From: JAVDCA01 sp035293985 | GTDB lineage: Bacteria; Pseudomonadota; Alphaproteobacteria; Rhizobiales; Xanthobacteraceae | DNA length: 64,000 nt | NCBI GenBank assembly: GCA_035293985.1 | Contig: DATGLS010000052.1 | Location: 496,001 to 560,000, forward strand | Reading direction: 5' to 3' | In this document: in pieces, positions 16,844 through 24,218 of the stretch | How the letters are laid out: every line of letters begins with the position of its first letter | Position numbering within the stretch: position 1 is the stretch's first letter | The notes under the pieces: generated by a model | Databases searched by the model: none | Seen by the model: only the letters and a program-made list of their open reading frames with translations | Told to the model about the DNA's origin: nothing | Position numbers and translations under genes: made by a program

Positions 16844-17515
16844 TCACGCGCAGCCTTTGCCGCGGCCCGCTGGATCGCCGCCACAATCGTAACCGACGTC
16901 TCGCGCGAGCGTACGGACATAGGCAATGGCCCGCTCCGCGACGGCAGGATCCATCTTCGTCGAGCGGATGCGCGCCTCGATGAGACCCGCATCAAGCGGC
17001 CGCGCCGAATGAAATGCTTGCACAAACGATCGGTCTTTCTCCTCAAGGCGCGCAAGCTTCGCGACGATGACGTCTTCGGGGCTCGGCGCTATGGCGGTCA
17101 CCATCCGCTTCACGACCTTGCCTGTCTCGAGCTTGTCCACCTCGATCCTGCGGACGATGGCGCGAGTACGCCAATCTTTGGGCAGCACCGCCGTGTTCTT
17201 ATCGACACCGTCAATGTAGAAACCGTGCGTCTCGTGGAATTGCGAGCCGTCACCGAAGAGCGCGTTGATATGCTCGGACGCATCCGGAGTCTCATCCGGA
17301 AATCTGGCCTTCTCGCGCGCCTCCCAAATCGTGGTGCAGCCCGGAAAAGCGTCGATCTCTGGCGAGTGCCTCAGCACCGGAGGCGGGTCAGGCCACCCGA
17401 GCAGGATGGCCTGACTGCCGATGATGACGACCGTGTCCGTATCAAATTCGGTCGCGATGGCACGGACGGTCCGTTCGACGTCCTCGATCGTCCGCCGCAG
17501 AGACCCAGCAGTCAT
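16844..17515 (-). CDS. Nucleotidyltransferase-fold protein, putative toxin or effector (DUF6036/AbiEii-like)
   Basis: A 223-residue protein with a minimal nucleotidyltransferase fold. VVIIGSQAILLG gives the G-S motif (Gly33-Ser34) and SPEIDAFP the acidic E-x-D pair (Glu53, Asp55). GDGSQFHETHGFYIDGV, TAVLPKDW and PSPEDVIVAKLARLEEKDRSFV are further blocks that I associate with an uncharacterised nucleotidyltransferase family resembling AbiEii/MNT toxins. The start codon overlaps the stop of the upstream partner (TGATG), indicating translational coupling. Toxin function is inferred from the family likeness and island context. Confidence 0.72.
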   Translation of the reverse strand: MTAGSLRRTIEDVERTVRAIATEFDTDTVVIIGSQAILLGWPDPPPVLRHSPEIDAFPGCTTIWEAREKARFPDETPDASEHINALFGDGSQFHETHGFYIDGVDKNTAVLPKDWRTRAIVRRIEVDKLETGKVVKRMVTAIAPSPEDVIVAKLARLEEKDRSFVQAFHSARPLDAGLIEARIRSTKMDPAVAERAIAYVRTLARDVGYDCGGDPAGRGKGCA

Positions 17516-17907
17516 CAGGCGACCGCCGCCGTCCGCAACCGCTTCACCCCCGTGGCCGCCGCGCCGCGAATCGCCACACGCCGCGCGGCGCGCCAAATCC
17601 GGCGCCGCGTCGCCTCGTCCTTGAAGTCGATCGGCCCGCCAAGCGTGAATGGAGATGAAAGCCGCAGCCGCACCGCCCGCTCGTCCCGCGAGATCAGGAA
17701 GGCGGCTATCTGGGCAATGGGCCTGCGCAGGATCTCGGCCCACTCGCCGACCCACGGCTGCTCCGGGTAGCGCTCGGCCATCCTCGTGAGCTGGACATGG
17801 GCTCGGTCGAGGACCGACGGGTCGCGGGCGAGCTCGCGCGCCACGAGCCGATGCATGATCAGTTTCGCGGTGTCGTTCACGATTTCCTGGTTGAGAGGCG
17901 CGTTCAT
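17515..17907 (-). CDS. Partner of the island nucleotidyltransferase, putative antitoxin
   Basis: A 130-residue helical protein starting MNAPLNQEIVNDTAKLIMHRLVARELARD. It has no recognised DNA-binding motif. The segments RDERAVRLRLSSPF and EATRRRIWRAARR look conserved-type, and I recall similar proteins beside this nucleotidyltransferase family. The stop codon overlaps the nucleotidyltransferase start by one base, a tight coupling typical of two-gene modules. The start at 17907 was chosen by GAGG upstream; an in-frame ATG at 17949 is possible. Confidence 0.65.
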   Translation of the reverse strand: MNAPLNQEIVNDTAKLIMHRLVARELARDPSVLDRAHVQLTRMAERYPEQPWVGEWAEILRRPIAQIAAFLISRDERAVRLRLSSPFTLGGPIDFKDEATRRRIWRAARRVAIRGAAATGVKRLRTAAVA

Positions 17908-17952
17908 CAGCAAATCCTCAGTTGGGAAATATACCCCTCCCGGCCGCAATTC

Positions 17953-18159
17953 TCAATTTGGAAGGATACGCTTCTCGGAAGCGATACTCTTCGCCTGCTG
18001 AGGAGAGCCAATGCTCGATGTGCTGCGGCCCACGCCCCCGGCGGAGGCTCCACTCGCCTGACGAACACGATCGTCGCGGATCCCGAGATATTCGAGGGCG
18101 TTGAGCCCCCATTCCTGATCAGCGCCGGGCGCTTCCAGGCTGAGTTGCTTCGGCGTCAT
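17953..18159 (-). CDS. Candidate small protein, first gene of the island operon
   Basis: A 68-residue frame beginning MTPKQLSLEAPGADQEWGLNALEYLG and ending KRILPN, followed 45 bp later by the 130-residue partner gene on the same strand. The first half looks protein-like (amphipathic, with W and L), the second half is Ser/Gly-rich. No family recognised. The ribosome binding site is only moderate. Confidence 0.35.
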   Translation of the reverse strand: MTPKQLSLEAPGADQEWGLNALEYLGIRDDRVRQASGASAGGVGRSTSSIGSPQQAKSIASEKRILPN

Positions 18160-18327
18160 AATGATCTCAACTCGCCTTCTCTGCTCTCGAGGACTCGATG
18201 TCTGTCGGCATCGGCGTATGATGCAAGGATGCAAGCGGAGTGCGACATGAGATCCGAAACCGCAATTGTCGCGACGCATGGCCGAGCGGGGACGGGAGAT
18301 AATTGCCGGTTGGGGAGTGTGGTAACT

Positions 18328-18403
18328 TGGTGCCCAGGGGCGGAATCGAACCACCGACACCGTGATTTTCAGTCACGTGCTCTACCAACTGAGCTACCTG
18401 GGC
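18328..18403 (-). tRNA. tRNA-Phe (GAA)
   Basis: A complete 76-nt tRNA on the minus strand with encoded CCA. The acceptor stem GCCCAGG pairs with CCTGGGC, the D arm is GCTC/GAGC, the anticodon stem CGTGA/TCACG encloses loop CTGAAAA with anticodon GAA, and the T arm is GGTGG/CCGCC around TTCGATT. Its 3' end is the attachment site of the island at 16580-18350. Confidence 0.97.
18329..18350. repeat. Proximal attachment-site copy inside tRNA-Phe
   Basis: Exact 22-bp match to 16580-16601. It covers the T loop, 3' T stem, 3' acceptor strand and part of CCA, so integration left a functional tRNA gene. Confidence 0.85.
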
Positions 18404-18595
18404 GCCGACCCCGCGGAGAGCCCGGGGGCAAGGAGAGCGCGGGCGTTATAGAGACAAGACCCGGGCCTGTCCAGGAAGACGTAACTGCCCGCCGGGCTTG
18501 CGGATTTGGCCCGCGGCGACGCCGCGAACGACCCGTTGGCCCGAACGTTCCGGCCCGCCCGACGTTATCGCTGCGGACAAGAGCGGACGCCGCGC

Positions 18596-19228
18596 ATGCG
18601 CCTTGCACCCTTCCCTGCTGCCGCACTCCTCGTCGCCGCGCTCGGCGCGCCGGCGGCGGCACAGCCGCAGGCGACGCCCGTCAACGGCCTGCGCCCGCCC
18701 GCGGCCTTCGCCGACATCGCCGATCGCGCGGCGCGATCGCGCGCGCTGTTCACCGAGGCCGCCAAGGTGCTCACCTCGCCGCGCTGCATGAACTGCCATC
18801 CGGCCGGCGATCATCCGACCCAGGGCAACGACAACCATGCGCACGAGCCGGCGGTTGCGCGCGGGCCGAGCGACGACGGGCTTCCCGGCGCGCCCTGCCA
18901 GGCCTGTCACATGGACCGCACGGTCGACCTCTTTCCCGGCGCGGTCGCGCGCTACGCCAGCATCCCGGGCGCGCCGGGCTGGCGCCTCGCGCCGATCGCA
19001 ATGGCGTGGCAGGGCAAATCGATCGGAGAGATCTGCCGCCAGCTCAAGGACAAGAGCCGCAACGGCGGGCGCGACCTCGCGATGCTGCAGGAGCACGTCG
19101 CCAAGGACCAGGATCTCGTCGCCTACGCCTGGAACCCGGGCAAGGGCCGCACACCCGCGCCCGGCACGCAGGCGCTCGCCGGGACCCTCATCCAGGCGTG
19201 GATCGAGACGGGCGCGGAATGCCCATAG
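18596..19228 (+). CDS. Secreted diheme cytochrome-like protein (isoquinoline 1-oxidoreductase subunit-type)
   Basis: A 210-residue exported protein. The signal peptide is about residues 1-22 (PFPAAALLVAALGAPAAA). Two haem-binding motifs are present, CMNCH (about 64-68) and CQACH (about 102-106), so two c-type haems are expected. The MAWQGKSIGEICRQLKDKSRNGG segment and the GTLIQAWIETGAEC end match proteins often annotated as isoquinoline 1-oxidoreductase subunits, which accompany molybdopterin hydroxylases. No such hydroxylase genes are in the window, so the electron partner is unknown. It is divergent from tRNA-Phe. Confidence 0.8.
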   Translation: MRLAPFPAAALLVAALGAPAAAQPQATPVNGLRPPAAFADIADRAARSRALFTEAAKVLTSPRCMNCHPAGDHPTQGNDNHAHEPAVARGPSDDGLPGAPCQACHMDRTVDLFPGAVARYASIPGAPGWRLAPIAMAWQGKSIGEICRQLKDKSRNGGRDLAMLQEHVAKDQDLVAYAWNPGKGRTPAPGTQALAGTLIQAWIETGAECP

Positions 19229-19859
19229 CGCTCGATCCAAGGGTGCACGGCATAGTCCGCCGGGCGCGACGCGCTGATCGGCCATGATCGGCAAACGCTG
19301 AATAGCGGGGATAGATTGAATCCCGCTTGTGTTCCCGCCGCGAGTGGCGCATGGCAACAAGTGCAGAGTGACATTCGCGCGTCCGAAGCCCTACCGCTTC
19401 GGACACACTTTGCTTTCATCGGCGCGCAGCCGGCGCATTGCCTTCACGGCCATTCGGGATTGTTTCCGTAGTTTCTTCGCATTGTTTTTCATTGATATCC
19501 ATTGTTCTTGCGCTGGCGCTTTTCCTTTGTCTACGCAAGGCGTTACATTGAAATTGACTCGCATCTTTCATTGTAGATTGCCTGTATTTTTCTGCAGAAA
19601 TTTCTGCGCCTGGAACGGTCTTGGCCGTTTGATCGGCGTGCGCTGCCACGACGCGCGGCAGCTCGCCCGTGACGAGCGCCGCCCGCTCTTGTGCGCGATC
19701 GCGCGGTTCGAAGCGTTCGACTGCGCCGCATGGGACCACCCGATGGGCGAAAACACAGCGCTGACAAGAATATCCGATCGATTGGCTTTGTTCTGCGCGC
19801 GAAGCCCAATTGGTTGTGTCGAGACACCGCGCACCCGCGTTCGTTGAGGGGGCAGGAAT
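19229..19859. other. 631-bp intergenic region with an AT-rich core
   Basis: No convincing gene. The stretch 19430-19610 is much richer in A and T than its surroundings and contains TTTCTGCAGAAA, a short palindrome. On the minus strand, 19416-19571 could encode 51 polar residues (MKDASQFQCNALRRQRK...), with AT-rich codons and a weak ribosome binding site. This may be a transferred remnant or a regulatory region. Confidence 0.5.
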
Positions 19860-20060
19860 TCAACGCTCATCGTGCTCGCCGGCGCCCTCGTCGAGATCCT
19901 GATCCGCCTCGACGGCCGGCACCGCATAGGCGCCGCTGAGCCAGCGGTGCAGGTCGACGTCGGCACAGCGGCGCGAGCAGAACGGACGCACGCGTGGATC
20001 GGCCGGCTTGCCGCAGATTGGACAGGGTTTGGCGGTCGAGATTTGCTCTGCCATGGGCAT
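19860..20060 (-). CDS. yacG: DNA gyrase inhibitor YacG
   Basis: A 66-residue zinc protein (64 if the second ATG at 20054 is used). CPICGKPADPRVRPFCSRRC holds the four zinc-binding cysteines, and VDLHRWLSGAYAVP is the conserved follow-on. YacG binds GyrB and inhibits its DNA binding. In related genomes yacG directly follows maf; here a TctC-type gene and an acyl-CoA ligase separate the two. The acidic C-terminal tail (EADQDLDEGAGEHDE) is typical. Confidence 0.92.
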   Translation of the reverse strand: MPMAEQISTAKPCPICGKPADPRVRPFCSRRCADVDLHRWLSGAYAVPAVEADQDLDEGAGEHDER

Positions 20061-20091
20061 TATCTAGGCGCGGACGCGCGACCGCGCGAGG

Positions 20092-20240
20092 GCACCTCCT
20101 TCACCCTCCCCTGCAGGGCCCTGCAGGGGAGGGTCGACCGTCTGAGCGAAGCGAAGACGGTCGGGGTGGGGTGGCGGTGATGCGGTCACCCCACCCCGCT
20201 CGCATCGGTCGCGTCCCTCCCCCCTCAGGCGAGGGTGAAG
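20092..20240. repeat. Intergenic repeat with a perfect 32-bp palindrome
   Basis: Bases 20103-20134 form a perfect palindrome (half ACCCTCCCCTGCAGGG). They are followed by GACGGTCGGGGTGGGGTG, with its inverse CACCCCACCCC at 20188-20198, and CCCTCAGGCGAGGGTG. The nested inverted segments are typical of extragenic repeats in this bacterial group. It lies between yacG and the TctC gene. Confidence 0.75.
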
Positions 20241-20245
20241 CGTCC

Positions 20246-21307
20246 CTACTCGTTCGCCTTGATCTGCGCGTCCACGATGACCGGGCCCCACTTGTCCATC
20301 TCGGCCTTGAGATGGTGGGCGAGCGCCTCGGGCGTCGACCCGACGCGCGAGATCGTCGCGCCCGCCGCCGTGACGGCGATCTTGTCGAGCCGTTCGACGA
20401 ACTGCGGCTCACGCACCGCCCGCGCGGCGTCGGCGCTGATCTTGTCGGCGATCTCCGGCGGCGTGCGCGCCGGCGCGAACAGCGCGTACCACGACGAGAC
20501 GTCGAACCCGGGCAGGCCCGACTCGGCGACGGTCGGCAGGTCCGGCGCCCACGGCTCGCGCGCGCGCGACGTGACCGCGAGCGCGCGCAGCCTGCCGCTG
20601 CGCACCAGCGGCAGCGCGGTGCTGGCGGAGGGAAACATCACGTCGACGCGTCCGGCGATCAGGTCGTTGAAGGCGGTGCCGGGCCGGTTGTAGGGCACGT
20701 GCGTCATGTCGATGTGCGCGGCGCGCTTCATGAGCTCGCCCGCGAGGTGTGACGGGCTGCCGAGCGAGGCCGACGCAAAGGTGATGCGCCCTGGGTTGGC
20801 CCGCGCGTGGTCGATGAACTCCTGCACGTTGCGTGCCGGCGACGACGGCGGCACGGTCATGAGATGCGAATAGCTGCACAACAGCGACACCGGCGCGAAA
20901 TCGGCGACCGGATCGTAGTCGACCTTGCGAAACATGAACCGGTTGATGGCAAAGCCGATCGTGGCGAGCAGCAGCGTGTAGCCGTCCGGCGCCGCGTGCG
21001 CGACGAGCCCGGCGGCGAGCTCGCCGTTCGCGCCCTTGTGGTTCTCGATCAGCACCCGTTCGCCCCACATGTCGGCGAGGCGCGCCGCCAGCACGCGGCC
21101 GATCTCGTCGACCAGGGTCGACGACGCCACCGGCACGATGAGATAGACCGGATGAGCCGGATAGATGATCGGCTGCGCGCGCGCCGCGACGCCGCACGCC
21201 GGGGCCAGCGCGGCGGCGCCGGCAAGCCGAAGACAGCGGCGGCGATCGATCACGGAACGAGGTCCTGCAGCACGTGCTCGGCGAATGATCGCGTGGAGAA
21301 AGCGCAT
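20246..21307 (-). CDS. TctC/Bug-family tripartite tricarboxylate transporter solute-binding protein
   Basis: A 353-residue periplasmic binding protein. The N-terminus contains RRRCLRLAGAAALAPACGVAARAQ, a signal peptide with a twin-arginine-like start. HPVYLIVPVASST, IENHKGANGELAAGLVAHAAPDGYTLLLA and VPYNRPGTAFNDLIAGRVDVMF are the usual Bug blocks. These proteins capture carboxylates for TctAB permeases or sensors; no TctAB genes are nearby. The start is uncertain: a GTG at 21253 lies nearer the signal peptide. The gene is downstream of the acyl-CoA ligase on the same strand. Confidence 0.88.
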   Translation of the reverse strand: MRFLHAIIRRARAAGPRSVIDRRRCLRLAGAAALAPACGVAARAQPIIYPAHPVYLIVPVASSTLVDEIGRVLAARLADMWGERVLIENHKGANGELAAGLVAHAAPDGYTLLLATIGFAINRFMFRKVDYDPVADFAPVSLLCSYSHLMTVPPSSPARNVQEFIDHARANPGRITFASASLGSPSHLAGELMKRAAHIDMTHVPYNRPGTAFNDLIAGRVDVMFPSASTALPLVRSGRLRALAVTSRAREPWAPDLPTVAESGLPGFDVSSWYALFAPARTPPEIADKISADAARAVREPQFVERLDKIAVTAAGATISRVGSTPEALAHHLKAEMDKWGPVIVDAQIKANE

Positions 21308-21316
21308 TGGATTTGG

Positions 21317-21364
21317 CGCATATCCTCATCGGCGAACCGGTGCCCACCTCCCCGGAATATGCGC
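21317..21364. repeat. Dispersed hairpin repeat R1, copy A
   Basis: GCGCATAT at the left and ATATGCGC at the right enclose CGGCGAACCGGTGCCCAC. The same pattern recurs at 45201, 47951, 50215 and 57491. Confidence 0.7.
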
Positions 21365-21382
21365 ACGTCGCCCGAGGCCACC

Positions 21383-22888
21383 TTATCGCTTCGCGTCCAG
21401 GCGGCGCAATTCGGTCTTGAGAATCTTGCCGTAATTGTTCTTCGGCAGCGCGTCGACGAAGACATAATCCTTCGGCCGCTTGAAGCGGGCGATATTGTCC
21501 AGGCAGAGCGCATCAAGCGCGGCACGCGGGACGTCGCCCACCACGTAGGCGACCACCACCTCGCCCCACTCGCGGTCGGGCCGGCCGATCACCGAAGCCT
21601 CGCGCACCCCGGCGTGGCGCAGCAGCACCTCCTCGACCTCGCGCGGATAGATGTTGGAGCCGCCCGAGATGATCATGTCGTTGGCGCGGTCCTTGAGCGT
21701 AAGGTAGCCGTCAGCATCGAAGGCGCCGATGTCGCCGGTGTGCAGCCAGCCACCGCGCAGGGCCGCGGCGCTCGCGGCCTCGTTGCGCCAATAGCCCGCC
21801 ATGACGAGGTCACTGCGGGTGAGCACCTGCCCGGTCGAGCCGTCCGGCAGCGGGTTGTCGTCCGCGTCGGCGATCATCACGTCGACCGCCGCATAGGGCC
21901 GCCCGGCCGAACCGATCCGCGCGAGCCAGCGCGGATGATCGCGATCGGCGATGTCCTCGCGCGCGAGCGTCGTGATCGTCATCGGCGCCTCGCCGAGGCC
22001 GTAGATCTGCGCGAGCCGCGGCCCGAAGCGGTCGAGCGCCGCGCGCACGTCCTCGACATACATCGGCGCGCCGCCCCACACGATGGTACGGATGTTCTCC
22101 GTGTGAGGCTCGTTGGCGCAACCGACGAGGCGCTTGACCATGGTGGGCGCCGCGAACATCGACGCGCGCCGCCAGGCGCTGAACAAGCAGAAGATCTCGT
22201 CGGGCTCGAACGCGCCCGACTCGGGGACCACGTTGATCCCGAGTCGCATCACGTGCGGCATGATGTATAGGCCGGAGCCGTGGCTCATCGGAGCGCCGTG
22301 CAGGATCGCGTCGCCCGGCGCGACCGGATCGACCTCGGCCGCATAGGCCTGGCTCGCGCGCACGAGGTTGCGATGCGTGAGCATCGCGCCCTTCGGTCGG
22401 CCGGTGGTGCCCGACGTGTAGAAGAGCCAGGCGAGGTCATCGTCGGACCGCGGCACGACCGCGATCGCATCGGCGGCGAACAGCGACGCATAGTCCGTGC
22501 CGCCAATCTCGATCAGCCGCGCCAGGCTCGCCGGTGCATGTGGCGCGATCGCGCCGGCAATGTCCGCCGACGCGAAGCAGATCCGCGCGCCGGACTGCTC
22601 GATGATGTAGCCGAGCTCGGCACCATGCAGCTTGGCATTCGCCGGCACTGCGACGAGACCCGCGTGCCAGATGCCGAAGAGGAGCTCGAGATAGTCGGGC
22701 GAGTTTTTTGCGGCGATCACGACGCGATCGCCGACCCGAAGCGCGCAGCGCTCGCGCAGCGCGCCGGCAAGGCGCGCCGCACGCCCGGCGAAGTCGCCGT
22801 AGGTGCGCAGAATGCGCGTGCCGTACCCGACCGCCGGCCGATCCGGCTGCGCGCGTCCGGCGCGATGGAGCCACAGCGCGATGTTCAT
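21383..22888 (-). CDS. Acyl-CoA synthetase (AMP-forming, class I adenylating enzyme)
   Basis: A 501-residue adenylate-forming ligase. The A3 P-loop-like motif is FYTSGTTGRPKGAM (about 170-183), the A5 motif is QIYGLGEAPM, A7 is WLHTGDIGAFDADGYLTLKDRAND, and the A10 lysine is in KNNYGKILKTELR near the C-terminus. It activates a carboxylic acid as acyl-AMP and then forms the CoA thioester. The A5 block reads YGLGE rather than YGxTE. Chain length and substrate are unknown. The TctC gene just downstream hints at uptake and activation of an organic acid. Confidence 0.9.
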   Translation of the reverse strand: MNIALWLHRAGRAQPDRPAVGYGTRILRTYGDFAGRAARLAGALRERCALRVGDRVVIAAKNSPDYLELLFGIWHAGLVAVPANAKLHGAELGYIIEQSGARICFASADIAGAIAPHAPASLARLIEIGGTDYASLFAADAIAVVPRSDDDLAWLFYTSGTTGRPKGAMLTHRNLVRASQAYAAEVDPVAPGDAILHGAPMSHGSGLYIMPHVMRLGINVVPESGAFEPDEIFCLFSAWRRASMFAAPTMVKRLVGCANEPHTENIRTIVWGGAPMYVEDVRAALDRFGPRLAQIYGLGEAPMTITTLAREDIADRDHPRWLARIGSAGRPYAAVDVMIADADDNPLPDGSTGQVLTRSDLVMAGYWRNEAASAAALRGGWLHTGDIGAFDADGYLTLKDRANDMIISGGSNIYPREVEEVLLRHAGVREASVIGRPDREWGEVVVAYVVGDVPRAALDALCLDNIARFKRPKDYVFVDALPKNNYGKILKTELRRLDAKR

Positions 22889-22896
22889 GAGGTGCA

Positions 22897-22966
22897 GCGA
22901 ATGGCGAGCGGCGAACAGCGGATAGAGGGCATCGATCTACTCGCTATTCGCCTTCGCGACTCGCTC
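22897..22966. repeat. Dispersed repeat R2, copy a
   Basis: Left arm GCGAATGGCGAGCGGCGAA and right arm CTCGCTATTCGCCTTCGCG are imperfect inverse copies built from GCGAAT/GCGAGT units. It lies between maf and the acyl-CoA ligase. Further copies are at 29561, 36232 and 37101. Confidence 0.65.
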
Positions 22967-23590
22967 CTAGACGGCATTGATCCAGCCGTAGTGGATCGGA
23001 TAGCCCTCGCCGGCGAGCAGCGCGATCGTCTCGTAGAGCGGCAGGCCCACCACGTTCGAGTACGAGCCCACCAGCTTGACGATGAAGCTGCCGGCGAGGC
23101 CTTGCGCCGCGTAGCCGCCGGCCTTGCCGCGCCATTCGCCCGACGCCAGATACGCATCGATGTCCTGCGGCGATAGCCGCTTGAAGCGAACGCGCGTCTC
23201 GACCAGGCGCTGCCGGAATGCTTCCTTCGGCGTCACCAGGCAGACCGCCGTGTAGACGCGATGATTGCGGCCCGACAGGTAGCGCAGGCACTGCCCGGCC
23301 TCGTCGAGCAGCTCGGCCTTGGGCAGGATGCGGCGGCCGACCGCGACCACCGTGTCGGCCGCGAGGATGAAGGAGCCCTTGAGCTCGTCATCCATCCGCA
23401 CGGCCGCGAACGCGGCCTCGGCCTTGGCGCGCGCGAGCCGGTTGGCGCAGGCGCGCGGCAGCTCGCCCTTGATCGGGGTCTCGTCGATGTTCGCCGGGCG
23501 CAGCTCGTCGGGCTCGATGCCCGCCTGATTGATCAGGGCGAGGCGGCGCGGCGAGCCGGAGGCGAGCACGATCTTGGGACGGCCGATCAT
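22967..23590 (-). CDS. maf: Maf-family nucleoside triphosphate pyrophosphatase
   Basis: A 207-residue Maf/YhdE-type protein. LASGSPRR at 9-16 is the signature, the DETP block (about 36-39) is conserved, AADTVV holds the catalytic Asp, and GKAGGYAAQGLAGSFIVKLVGSYSNVVGLPL is the C-terminal family block. It hydrolyses non-canonical or excess NTPs to monophosphates. In close relatives infA precedes maf; infA was not found in the 149-bp gap upstream, which instead holds a repeat. Confidence 0.93.
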   Translation of the reverse strand: MIGRPKIVLASGSPRRLALINQAGIEPDELRPANIDETPIKGELPRACANRLARAKAEAAFAAVRMDDELKGSFILAADTVVAVGRRILPKAELLDEAGQCLRYLSGRNHRVYTAVCLVTPKEAFRQRLVETRVRFKRLSPQDIDAYLASGEWRGKAGGYAAQGLAGSFIVKLVGSYSNVVGLPLYETIALLAGEGYPIHYGWINAV

Positions 23591-23665
23591 CGCGGGGGAT
23601 TGGTCTCAGAGGGTGGGATCGCGCGGAACGTAGCGGATGGTTTGCGGGTCTACAACCGCGGAGGC

Positions 23666-23742
23666 GTAGTCCGCATGGAGCGTAGCGGAATGCAGGGATC
23701 GCGGCCCCGGATTAAGGCGCCGACGCGGCTCTATCCGGGCTA
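23666..23742. repeat. Dispersed repeat R3, copy a
   Basis: GTAGTCCGCATGGAGCGTAG is followed by CGGCCCCGGATTA and ends TATCCGGGCTAC, the inverse of the left part. It shares CGGCCCCGGATTA and CCGGGCTAC with the copy at 26802. Confidence 0.65.
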
Positions 23743-24210
23743 CTCGTTCGCCACCGGCGGGGCGCCGAAGCGCTCCTTGATGCGCGCGAGCAGCATGTCG
23801 CGCACCTGTCGGTAAGCATCGAGCCGCTGCTCGCGGCTGCCATCCGCGTCGCTCGGGTCGGGCGTCGGCCAGTATTCGACATCGGCCGCGATCGTGCGGG
23901 TGAGATCGAGCGCCTTGTGGTGCGCCTCCGGTGAGAGCGTGACGATCAGGTCGAAGTTGAGCCCCTCCCAGTCGTCCAGCTCCTCGAAGGTCATCGGCCG
24001 GTGCGCGGAGATGTCGAGCCCGACCTCGTCCATGGCGGCGACCGCGAACGGATCGAGCTCGCCGGTGCGCACGCCGGCGGAGGCGACGTAGGACCTGTGG
24101 CCGAACAGGTGCTTGAACAGCGCCGCCGCCATGGGCGAGCGCAAAGCGTTGAGCCCGCAGGCGAAGAGCACGGCATGCGGCCGGGGACTGATCGGAGCCG
24201 CCGCCATCAT
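23740..24210 (-). CDS. Low-molecular-weight phosphatase family protein
   Basis: A 156-residue protein with the LMW-PTP active-site loop FACGLNALRS, giving C-x5-R as Cys18 to Arg24. The later WPTPDPSDADG segment supplies the general-acid Asp (D-P). It could act as a protein-tyrosine phosphatase or, as some relatives, an arsenate reductase; extra resolving cysteines needed for ArsC chemistry are not visible. It is 8 bp downstream of the UPF0262 gene in the conserved hisD cluster. Confidence 0.85.
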   Translation of the reverse strand: MMAAAPISPRPHAVLFACGLNALRSPMAAALFKHLFGHRSYVASAGVRTGELDPFAVAAMDEVGLDISAHRPMTFEELDDWEGLNFDLIVTLSPEAHHKALDLTRTIAADVEYWPTPDPSDADGSREQRLDAYRQVRDMLLARIKERFGAPPVANE

Positions 24211-24218
24211 CCCCGGCC

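Larger units (their letters stand above)
16580..18350. mobile_element. Small tRNA-Phe integrative island, no integrase
   Basis: About 1.75 kb bounded by exact 22-bp direct repeats: the 3' end of tRNA-Phe (18329-18350) and a detached copy at 16580-16601. A duplicated tRNA 3' end is the usual scar of site-specific integration. Inside are a coupled nucleotidyltransferase/partner pair and two candidate small genes, all on the minus strand. No integrase or excisionase is present, so it is either a decayed island or a satellite mobilised in trans. Confidence 0.7.

Noticed and set aside
19329..19847. 172-codon plus-strand frame in the AT-rich intergenic region
   Set aside because: No ribosome binding site, no protein-like hydrophobic pattern and unusual composition (many Cys, Phe and Arg).
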